A stretch of 5,079 nucleotides of DNA from Lachnospiraceae bacterium (lineage in GTDB: Bacteria > Bacillota > Clostridia > Lachnospirales > Lachnospiraceae): NCBI GenBank assembly GCA_003488965.1, contig DNJW01000022.1, positions 1 to 5,079 on the forward strand, in the 5' to 3' direction. Below, piece after piece: positions 1-5,079 of this stretch. The position numbers and the translations under genes were made by a program. The number at the start of each line of letters is the position of its first letter. Position 1 is the stretch's first letter. The notes under the pieces were generated by a model. The model worked only from the letters and a program-made list of their open reading frames with translations. It was not told where the DNA came from and did not search any database.

Positions 1-50
1 TGCAGAATCACTGAGTTTCGCAATCACCTAAATTCTTGTGAAAATAAGAA

Positions 51-55
51 AGGAG
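51..55 (+). promoter_or_regulatory. Ribosome binding site of the PfkB-family kinase
   Basis: AGGAG, preceded by GAA, lies 12 bases before the ATG at 68. The spacing is slightly long but usable. This site decides the start: the in-frame GTG at 38 has no purine-rich sequence before it, while the ATG at 68 begins a protein (MILTITLNPAVD) that matches the usual family N-terminus. No convincing promoter is visible in the first 50 bases, so it probably lies before the window. Confidence 0.7.
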
Positions 56-67
56 CATGACAATTTT

Positions 68-994
68 ATGATTTTAACAATAACATTAAATCCGGCGGTG
101 GATAAGACGTATACAACGGGGGCGTTGATGCTGGGACAGGTAAACCGCATGCGTACAGTAAATAACATTGCAGGCGGGAAGGGAATCAACGTGGCGAAGA
201 TTCTGCGCCAGTATGGCTATGATGTAATGACCGCAGGATTTCTTGGCGGTTATACAGGGGAGTTTATTGAGGCTTGTATGCGGGAAATCCATGCCCATTG
301 CCGCTTTACCAAGGTTGCGGGAGAGACGAGAAGCAGCATTAACGTGATTGCGGAAGACGGTTATGTAACGGAGATACTGGAGCCGGGGCCATCGGTATCC
401 GCTCAGGAGCTGGAACAGTTTGTGGCGGATTACAAGAATGCGGTGAGCGAATGCGAGCTGGTGGTTATGTCGGGAAGTGTGGCAAAGGGAATACCGGCGG
501 ATATTTACGGGCAGCTTGTGGCAATCGGAAAAAAGGCGGGCTTACGCTGCATTCTGGATACTAGCGGCGAAGCGCTTCTTCACGGAATCAAGGAGGCGCC
601 GTTTATGATTAAACCGAATCAGAAAGAACTGGAGTATCTGGTAGGGCATAGGTTAAAGGATATAGGGGAGATTGGAGAAGCGGCAAAAAAACTGCGTAAA
701 ACAGGCATTGAGCATGTGCTTGTTTCTTTGGGAAAAAAGGGACTTTTGTCGGTAACGGAAAATGAAATCCTCTGGGCAAAGACACCCTCGGTAAAAACCG
801 TCAACACAGTGGGCTGCGGAGACAGCGTGGTAGCGTCCTATGCCATGTCATTGCTGAAAGGGGAGGATAATTATACGTCGCTAAAAAGGGCGGCGGCGAT
901 ATCGGCGGCAAATACCGCAACACTGGAAAGCGGGGATATCGCATTGGAGCTGGCGGAAGAACTTCTGGACAAAATACAGATTGAGAAAAGGTAG
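68..994 (+). CDS. fruK: 1-phosphofructokinase (PfkB/ribokinase-family hexose-phosphate kinase)
   Basis: Cytoplasmic kinase of 308 residues, probably phosphorylating fructose 1-phosphate to fructose 1,6-bisphosphate with ATP; the family also includes tagatose-6-phosphate kinase (LacC). The N-terminus MILTITLNPAVD is typical of FruK/LacC proteins. The substrate-side PfkB signature AGGKGINVAK is at residues 35-44, KPNQKEL is at 182-188, and the C-terminal signature TVGCGDS is at 247-253, where Asp252 is the expected catalytic base. The usual GAGD anion-hole motif reads GCGD here, a modest variant. Length matches the family (about 310 residues), so the gene looks complete. The ATG at 68 is preferred over the GTG at 38, which would add ten residues that do not look like the family and would place the ribosome binding site inside the gene. 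No fruR or fructose PTS gene is visible beside it, and a terminator follows at once. The family is certain; the exact sugar phosphate (1-phosphofructokinase against tagatose-6-phosphate kinase) is inferred from overall resemblance. Confidence 0.87.
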   Translation: MILTITLNPAVDKTYTTGALMLGQVNRMRTVNNIAGGKGINVAKILRQYGYDVMTAGFLGGYTGEFIEACMREIHAHCRFTKVAGETRSSINVIAEDGYVTEILEPGPSVSAQELEQFVADYKNAVSECELVVMSGSVAKGIPADIYGQLVAIGKKAGLRCILDTSGEALLHGIKEAPFMIKPNQKELEYLVGHRLKDIGEIGEAAKKLRKTGIEHVLVSLGKKGLLSVTENEILWAKTPSVKTVNTVGCGDSVVASYAMSLLKGEDNYTSLKRAAAISAANTATLESGDIALELAEELLDKIQIEKR

Positions 995-1005
995 GAGAAT
1001 ACGCA

Positions 1006-1033
1006 GAAAAGTCCGGCATAAGCCGGACTTTTC
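1006..1033 (+). terminator. Intrinsic terminator after the kinase gene
   Basis: A perfect 12-bp stem (1006-1017 with 1022-1033) closes a four-base ATAA loop. The GC-rich core is GTCCGGC/GCCGGAC, flanked by AAAA on the left and TTTT on the right. It begins 12 bases after the kinase stop codon. The T run is short and lies mainly within the stem, but the A/T flanks are symmetric, so it could stop transcription from either direction. It separates the kinase from the murE-priA unit. Confidence 0.85.
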
Positions 1034-1053
1034 ACATTATCTTATGAGGGGGG

Positions 1054-1099
1054 AGATAGTGAGATTTCTGCAGCCGTTATTGGCTGCTTTCAACTATCT
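1054..1099. repeat. Imperfect long inverted repeat in the kinase-murE gap
   Basis: Outer arms AGATAGT (1054-1060) and ACTATCT (1093-1099) and inner arms GCAGCC (1070-1075) and GGCTGC (1082-1087) nest around a six-base loop, GTTATT. The bases between them are only partly complementary. As RNA it could fold into a bulged hairpin; as DNA the inner 18-bp palindrome could be a protein site. The right inner arm overlaps the -35 of the possible promoter at 1080-1109. No T run follows, so it is not a convincing second terminator. Function unknown. Confidence 0.5.
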
Positions 1100-1109
1100 G
1101 TCATATACT
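1080..1109 (+). promoter_or_regulatory. Possible upstream sigma-A promoter
   Basis: TTGGCT (1080-1085, four of six consensus bases) and TATACT (1104-1109, five of six) are separated by 18 bases. A start near 1116 would give a leader of roughly 200 bases before murE. A nearby TATAAA (1109-1114) is an alternative -10 without a good -35. This is weaker than the promoter at 1238-1266, and matches of this grade arise by chance in AT-rich DNA. Confidence 0.3.
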
Positions 1110-1121
1110 ATAAAGATTAAA

Positions 1122-1148
1122 TGTGTTCAAAATGTGTTTAAATTGTGT
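1122..1148. repeat. Three TGTGT direct repeats at 11-bp spacing
   Basis: TGTGT occurs at 1122-1126, 1133-1137 and 1144-1148, each preceded by an A/T run; the first two copies share AAATGTGTT. The start-to-start distance is exactly 11 bp both times, about one DNA helical turn, so all copies face the same side. Such phasing is typical of binding sites for response regulators or other cooperative DNA-binding proteins, but it could also be chance in low-complexity sequence. It lies just downstream of the possible promoter at 1080-1109 and about 90 bases before the stronger one. Confidence 0.45.
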
Positions 1149-1179
1149 AAAAAAAATAAAATTCCTTAAAAAAGTTTTG

Positions 1180-1185
1180 AAGGAG
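1180..1185 (+). promoter_or_regulatory. Orphan Shine-Dalgarno sequence in the murE leader
   Basis: AAGGAG is followed at good spacing by ATG (1194-1196) and, one frame over, by GTG (1196-1198). The ATG is followed immediately by TGA, giving a start-stop. The GTG opens a 24-codon frame ending with TAA at 1268-1270, which would encode a short basic peptide (MKSNIRNKYI at its start). TCCTT at 1163-1167 can pair with AAGGA at 1180-1184, which would partly hide the site in RNA. Either a leader peptide, a decayed gene start or chance; the frame runs through the better murE promoter, which argues against a real gene. Confidence 0.25.
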
Positions 1186-1237
1186 AACGGAAAATGTGAA
1201 AAGTAACATAAGGAATAAGTATATCATAGGATATCAG

Positions 1238-1266
1238 TTGAAAAAAGTAAATTTACATGGTATCCT
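1238..1266 (+). promoter_or_regulatory. Probable murE-priA promoter (extended -10, sigma-A type)
   Basis: TTGAAA (1238-1243, five of six consensus bases) and TATCCT (1261-1266, four of six) are separated by the ideal 17 bases, and TGG directly before the -10 makes an extended -10 element, which would offset the weak -10. Transcription would start near 1273, giving a leader of about 48 bases before murE. An A-rich stretch follows the -35. This is the best promoter candidate in the gap, and the only one placed close to murE. Confidence 0.55.
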
Positions 1267-1281
1267 TTAATATCAGGATAC
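1260..1281. promoter_or_regulatory. Inverted repeat over the murE promoter -10: possible operator
   Basis: Perfect 7-bp arms GTATCCT (1260-1266) and AGGATAC (1275-1281) flank an eight-base AT-rich spacer. The left arm coincides with the -10 hexamer and the repeat spans the expected transcription start, the classic place for a repressor site. A further AGGATA copy lies at 1228-1233, just upstream of the -35. As RNA the pairing would be lost, because the left arm precedes the start site, so a DNA-level role is more likely. The regulator is not identifiable from this window. Confidence 0.4.
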
Positions 1282-1320
1282 TTTGTCAGACAGCATCAGC
1301 ATATCGTAAAGAGAGGGAAT

Positions 1321-2817
1321 ATGAAAGAATTAAGTCAATTACTGGAGAAATTAGAATATCAGTGTATTTCCGGTTCCATGAATGTTTCTGTGGAGGCGGT
1401 GGTATACGATTCGAGAAAGATAAGTCCGGGCTGTCTTTTTCTCTGCATAGCCGGGGCCAATGCGGATGGGCATGATTTTGCCGCAGAGGCGGTGAAAAAG
1501 GGAGCAAAAGTGCTTGTGGTGCAGAAGGAGATTCCGGCGGAGGGAATGGAGGACGTGACGGTCATCCGTGTAAAGGATACCCGTTATGCGATGGCGTTTA
1601 TTTCGGCTTCATGGTTTGATTATCCGGCAAAGAAGATGAAGATAATCGGTGTCACAGGGACAAAGGGAAAGACCACTACCACCTACCTAGTGAAGTCCAT
1701 TCTGGAAAATGCGGGCCATAAGGTCGGGCTGATTGGCACGATAGAAGTGATTATCGGAGAAAAGAGAATCCATGCAATTAATACTACACCGGAATCCTAT
1801 CTGCTGCAGGAATATTTAAATCAGATGGCACAGGAGGGCTGCGATGCGGTTGTGATGGAGGTTTCCTCCCAAGGACTGAAGCTTCACAGAACCCAGGGAT
1901 TTTTGTTTGATATCGGTATTTTTACCAATATTGAGCCGGACCATATCGGTCCTAACGAGCATGCGGATTTTGAGGAATACCTTATGTGCAAAGGGCTGCT
2001 GTTTAGGCAGTGCAGGATAGGAATTGTCAATAGGGATGATGTACATTTTGAAAAGGTGATAGCAGGGCATACCTGTGAGATAGAAACTTATGGATTTGAT
2101 GCAAAAGCCGATTTGCGGGCGGAAAATCTGCATCTGGTGAAAAAGCCCGGAGAGCTGGGTGTGCTTTTTGACGTAAAAGGACTGATGGATTTTACGGTAG
2201 AGGTAGCAACTCCCGGAAGATTCAGCGTGTATAATGCGCTGACCGCCATTGCTATATGCAGACATTTTGCGGTAGGGGAGGATAAGATTAAGAAAGCCTG
2301 CCTAGAAGCGAAAGTGAAGGGGCGGATTGAGATGGTCCGGGTATCCGATGATTATACTTTAATGATAGATTATGCCCATAATGCCATGAGTTTGGAAAGC
2401 CTGCTGGGCACTTTGAAAGAATATGAGCCCCACAGACTGGTCTGTCTGTTTGGATGCGGGGGCAACCGTTCTAAAATGCGCCGGTATGAGATGGGTGAGG
2501 TCAGCGGGAAAATGGCGGATTTGACAGTGATTACTTCCGATAATCCCCGGTTTGAAGAGCCGCAGGATATTATTGAGGATATTAAAACAGGTATCAGGAA
2601 AACGGAAGGGAAATATGTGGAAATCTGTGACCGCAAGGAGGCTATTGCTTATGTGATAGACCATGGCGAGCCGGGGGATATTATTGTACTTGCCGGAAAG
2701 GGGCATGAGGATTATCAGGAAATTAAGGGAGTCAAGTATCCGATGGATGAAAGAGACCTGATCCGGGATATCTTAAAGGAGCGGGGATGGAAGAAAGATT
2801 TGCAGACATTATCATAG
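1321..2817 (+). CDS. murE: UDP-N-acetylmuramyl-tripeptide synthetase (MurE-type, meso-diaminopimelate predicted)
   Basis: Cytoplasmic ATP-dependent Mur ligase of 498 residues that adds the third amino acid to UDP-MurNAc-L-Ala-D-Glu during peptidoglycan synthesis. The N-terminal UDP-binding domain shows DSRKISPGCLFLCIAG (residues 30-45). The central ATPase domain has the P-loop TGTKGKTTT (112-120), TTPES (155-159), MEVSSQ (179-184) and CKGLLF, whose Lys224 aligns with the carbamylated lysine. The C-terminal domain has DYAH (350-353), FGCGG (377-381), DNPR (407-410) and GKGHEDYQ (459-466). DNPR is the known signature for meso-diaminopimelate; lysine-adding enzymes differ there. Several family motifs are altered: TGTNGK reads TGTKGK, SSH reads SSQ, DYAHTPD reads DYAHNAMS, and GGDRDxxKRP reads GGNRSKMRRYE. 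The protein may therefore be a divergent MurE clade or a second paralogue rather than the main enzyme. GAGAGGG at 1311-1317 serves as ribosome binding site, rather close to the ATG. The 3' end overlaps priA by 31 bases. Ligase family sure; exact substrate inferred. Confidence 0.93.
   Translation: MKELSQLLEKLEYQCISGSMNVSVEAVVYDSRKISPGCLFLCIAGANADGHDFAAEAVKKGAKVLVVQKEIPAEGMEDVTVIRVKDTRYAMAFISASWFDYPAKKMKIIGVTGTKGKTTTTYLVKSILENAGHKVGLIGTIEVIIGEKRIHAINTTPESYLLQEYLNQMAQEGCDAVVMEVSSQGLKLHRTQGFLFDIGIFTNIEPDHIGPNEHADFEEYLMCKGLLFRQCRIGIVNRDDVHFEKVIAGHTCEIETYGFDAKADLRAENLHLVKKPGELGVLFDVKGLMDFTVEVATPGRFSVYNALTAIAICRHFAVGEDKIKKACLEAKVKGRIEMVRVSDDYTLMIDYAHNAMSLESLLGTLKEYEPHRLVCLFGCGGNRSKMRRYEMGEVSGKMADLTVITSDNPRFEEPQDIIEDIKTGIRKTEGKYVEICDRKEAIAYVIDHGEPGDIIVLAGKGHEDYQEIKGVKYPMDERDLIRDILKERGWKKDLQTLS
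2775..2781 (+). promoter_or_regulatory. Ribosome binding site of priA inside murE
   Basis: AAAGGAG sits five bases before the priA ATG at 2787, within the last codons of murE. It fixes the priA start and, with the 31-base overlap, implies that ribosomes finishing murE keep this site open, so the two genes are likely translationally coupled. Confidence 0.85.
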
Positions 2818-5048
2818 ATATATCCCATGAAAAACTGGATAGAACATTTCAGTATATTATTCCGGAAGCGCTGCGGGAGCAGATACAAATCGGAGCCTGC
2901 GTTTCCGTGCCTTTCGGAAAAGGAAACCGCCTCCGGAAGGGATATGTGGTAAAAATCAGCGGGCAGGCGGAATATGCGCCGGAAAAACTGAAAACAATTG
3001 AGGGCATGGAAGAAAAAAACGTGAAGGCCGAGGAAAGGTACATTGCCCTTGCCGCATGGATGAAGGAGCAGTACGGCTCTACCATGATAGCGGCTTTGAA
3101 AACGGTTCTTCCCGTCAAGCAGAAAATAAAAAGTCTGGAAAAGAAAAGCTGCCGGCTGCTGCTTCCGGCAGAGGAGGCAGAAAAGCTGCTGCAGGACTGT
3201 AGGGGCAAGCATCAGACAGCGAAAGCAAGGCTTTTGCAGGAACTGATACAGTTAGAGGAACTTCCTATGCCTTTGGTGACAGGAAAGCTTCATATATCGC
3301 CGCAGACAATAAAGAGCTTGGAGAAGCAGGGGGCGCTTTGTATTGTTTCCGAAAGCGCTTACCGTAATCCGGTGAAAATTTCCGGTCAAACTGCGGATGC
3401 CAGGATGGAAGCATATGGGAGAAGAAAACAGCTGAGCGACGAACAGAGGGAGGCGGCATCCGGCATTTTAGAAGATTTCGATGCCGGGAAAAGGGATACC
3501 TGTTTAATCCATGGGATTACAGGAAGCGGAAAAACCGAAGTATATCTGGAAATTATTGAGGGGATGATAAAAAGGGGAAGGCAGGCGATTGTGCTGATTC
3601 CTGAGATTGCCCTGACCTATCAGACGCTGCTGCGTTTTTACGTACGTTTTAAAGACAGGGTATCGGTAATAAACTCCACCCTTTCCCAAGGAGAGAAATA
3701 CGACCAGTGGGAGAGGGCAAAAAGGGGTGAAATTGATGTGATGATAGGGCCCAGGTCCGCTTTGTTTACCCCGTTTCCCGATTTAGGGATAATTATTATT
3801 GACGAAGAGCATGAAAATACATATAAAAGCGAGTCCATGCCAAAATATCATGCCAGGGAAACGGCGGAAAAAATTGCATCCATGCAGGATGCGGCAGTGG
3901 TACTAGGCTCGGCAACTCCTTCCCTGGAAGCATATTACAGAGCAAAAACCGGGAAGTACCGCTTATACGAATTGACCAAGAGACAGTCGGAAGGCGGACT
4001 GCCGCGGGTATATACGGTGGATTTGCGGGAAGAATTAAAACAAGGAAACCGTTCTATTTTTAGCAGAAAGCTGAGGGAACTTATAGAGGAGAGGCTGAAA
4101 AAAAAGGAGCAGAGCATTCTTTTTTTAAACAGGCGTGGTTATGCGGGGTTTGTTTCCTGCCGTGCCTGCGGTTATGTGATGAAATGCCCCCACTGCGATG
4201 TCTCGCTTTCGGAGCATATGGGAGGAAAGCTGGTCTGCCATTACTGCGGCTACGAGCAGCCGGGGGTAAAGAAATGCCCGGAGTGCGGTTCCAAGTATAT
4301 TCTTGGTTTCAGGGCAGGGACGCAGCAGATAGAGGAGGCGGTGCATAAGGAATTTCCGCAGGCTAGAGTTCTTAGAATGGATGCGGACAGCACCCGTACA
4401 AAGGACAGCTACGAGGAGATTTTAAACGCGTTTGCCAATGGAGAAGCGGATATTCTTCTGGGAACCCAGATGATAGTAAAGGGACATGATTTTCCCTGTG
4501 TCACTCTGGTAGGAATATTGGCGGCGGATTTGTCGCTGCATATGAATGATTACCGGGCGGGGGAGCGGACATTCCAGCTTCTGACCCAGGCGGCAGGAAG
4601 AGCTGGCAGAGGAAAGCGGACAGGGGAAGTGGTGATACAGACCTATGACCCGGAACACTACAGCATTATTCATGCGGCGAATCAGGATTATAAGAAATTT
4701 TATGAAGAAGAAATGATGTACAGGGAGATGCTTCTGTATCCCCCGGCAGCCCATTTGCTGGCGGTTCTGGTGTCTTCTGTGAAAGAAGAGGAGGGCATGA
4801 GGCTGGCAGAGAAAATCGGCGGCCTGCTGAAAGAGCATAGGGGGCTGTGCGTGATAGGGCCTGCGGCGGCTTCGATAGGAAAAATCCAAGACGTTTACCG
4901 TTTTATGGTTTATGTGAAGCATAAGGATTATGGGAAGCTGATAGAAGCAAAAAATAGGATAGAGGCATTTATGGAAAAAAGGGAAATGGAAGGAAGGGCA
5001 GGAAAGGAAACGGTGCAGTTTGATTTTGACCCCATCAGTGCGTATTAG
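2787..5048 (+). CDS. priA: Primosomal protein N', replication restart helicase PriA
   Basis: Superfamily 2 3'-5' DNA helicase that recognises stalled or repaired forks and starts reloading of the replicative helicase. The 753-residue product lies within the family range and looks full length. The N-terminal DNA-binding domain has FQYIIP (21-26) and VSVPFG (39-44). The helicase core follows: Walker A GITGSGKT (243-250, Lys249), the DEEH box (339-342), GSATPS (374-379), GTQMIVKGHDFP (559-570) and QAAGRAGRG (601-609). Between the helicase halves, eight cysteines at 458, 461, 467, 470, 484, 487, 497 and 500 form four CxxC or CxxxxxC-linked pairs expected to bind two zinc ions. The protein ends in FDFDPISAY, the usual PriA C-terminal pattern, so it is not truncated. 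All catalytic and zinc-binding residues are present. It starts inside murE, has its own strong ribosome binding site and no promoter of its own that I can see, so expression should follow murE. No terminator appears in the 31 bases after it, so the operon may continue beyond the window. Confidence 0.97.
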   Translation: MEERFADIIIDISHEKLDRTFQYIIPEALREQIQIGACVSVPFGKGNRLRKGYVVKISGQAEYAPEKLKTIEGMEEKNVKAEERYIALAAWMKEQYGSTMIAALKTVLPVKQKIKSLEKKSCRLLLPAEEAEKLLQDCRGKHQTAKARLLQELIQLEELPMPLVTGKLHISPQTIKSLEKQGALCIVSESAYRNPVKISGQTADARMEAYGRRKQLSDEQREAASGILEDFDAGKRDTCLIHGITGSGKTEVYLEIIEGMIKRGRQAIVLIPEIALTYQTLLRFYVRFKDRVSVINSTLSQGEKYDQWERAKRGEIDVMIGPRSALFTPFPDLGIIIIDEEHENTYKSESMPKYHARETAEKIASMQDAAVVLGSATPSLEAYYRAKTGKYRLYELTKRQSEGGLPRVYTVDLREELKQGNRSIFSRKLRELIEERLKKKEQSILFLNRRGYAGFVSCRACGYVMKCPHCDVSLSEHMGGKLVCHYCGYEQPGVKKCPECGSKYILGFRAGTQQIEEAVHKEFPQARVLRMDADSTRTKDSYEEILNAFANGEADILLGTQMIVKGHDFPCVTLVGILAADLSLHMNDYRAGERTFQLLTQAAGRAGRGKRTGEVVIQTYDPEHYSIIHAANQDYKKFYEEEMMYREMLLYPPAAHLLAVLVSSVKEEEGMRLAEKIGGLLKEHRGLCVIGPAAASIGKIQDVYRFMVYVKHKDYGKLIEAKNRIEAFMEKREMEGRAGKETVQFDFDPISAY

Positions 5049-5079
5049 TGTGATAAAAACATTAAGAAACGCTAAGGCT

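Noticed and set aside
38..67. GTG at 38 as the start of the kinase
   Set aside because: It has no ribosome binding site, adds ten residues unlike the family, and would bury the AGGAG at 51-55 inside the gene. The ATG at 68 fits both the family N-terminus and the ribosome binding site.
57..71. Four-codon frame (ATG at 57 to TGA at 69-71) whose stop overlaps the kinase start
   Set aside because: The ATG is only one base after AGGAG, too close for initiation, so the ATGA overlap with the real start is most likely chance.
981..1169. 62-codon open frame on the + strand across the kinase terminator
   Set aside because: It starts within the kinase gene, runs through the terminator hairpin, has no ribosome binding site and no recognisable product.
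995..1320. T-box or metabolite riboswitch in front of murE
   Set aside because: I found no T-box consensus, no conserved riboswitch core and no terminator or antiterminator pair just before murE; the hairpins present are simple inverted repeats.
1816..2265. 149-codon open frame on the - strand inside murE
   Set aside because: It lies fully opposite a confidently identified gene and shows no family motif; this and the other antisense frames (for example 2715-3212 and 4422-4922) look like shadows of the + strand coding sequence.
5049..5079. Terminator or start of a next gene after priA
   Set aside because: The 31 remaining bases contain no stem-loop with a T run and no ribosome binding site with a start codon; the stretch is too short to judge further.
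1..5079. Novel defence system, mobile element or CRISPR array
   Set aside because: All three long genes belong to known housekeeping families, and I see no transposase, integrase, regularly spaced repeats or terminal inverted repeats.

Overview
The window holds three complete protein genes, all on the + strand: a PfkB-family sugar-phosphate kinase (68-994, 1-phosphofructokinase type), a MurE-type UDP-MurNAc-tripeptide synthetase (1321-2817), and the primosomal helicase PriA (2787-5048). The moderate base composition, strong AGGAG-type ribosome binding sites, the protein sequences and the murE-priA pairing suggest an anaerobic Firmicute of class Clostridia, most likely Lachnospiraceae. That placement is inference; no rRNA or other marker gene is present.

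Layout. Positions 1-67 are a short leader that carries the kinase ribosome binding site. The kinase gene ends at 994 and is followed at once by a 12-bp stem-loop terminator (1006-1033), so it looks like the last gene of its own transcription unit. The 326-base gap 995-1320 is AT-rich and dense in signals: the terminator, an imperfect long hairpin (1054-1099), a possible sigma-A promoter (1080-1109), three TGTGT repeats at exact 11-bp spacing (1122-1148), a strong Shine-Dalgarno sequence with no real gene behind it (1180-1185), and a better extended -10 promoter (1238-1266). The -10 of that promoter lies in a 7-bp-arm inverted repeat (1260-1281). murE follows, and priA starts inside the last 31 bases of murE, so the two are almost certainly one translationally linked operon. 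The 31 bases after priA show nothing recognisable.

Function. The kinase belongs to fructose or related ketohexose-phosphate metabolism and has no visible functional link to the other two genes. MurE adds the third amino acid of the peptidoglycan stem peptide in the cytoplasm, and its DNPR motif predicts meso-diaminopimelate. PriA restarts stalled replication forks. The pair combines cell-wall precursor synthesis with replication restart, and such housekeeping mixtures are common in Clostridia.

The window is mostly ordinary core genome and I see no defence system, mobile element or CRISPR array. The two points most worth a second look are the MurE, which departs from the textbook family at four otherwise strongly conserved motifs while keeping DNPR, and the regulatory architecture of the gap in front of it.
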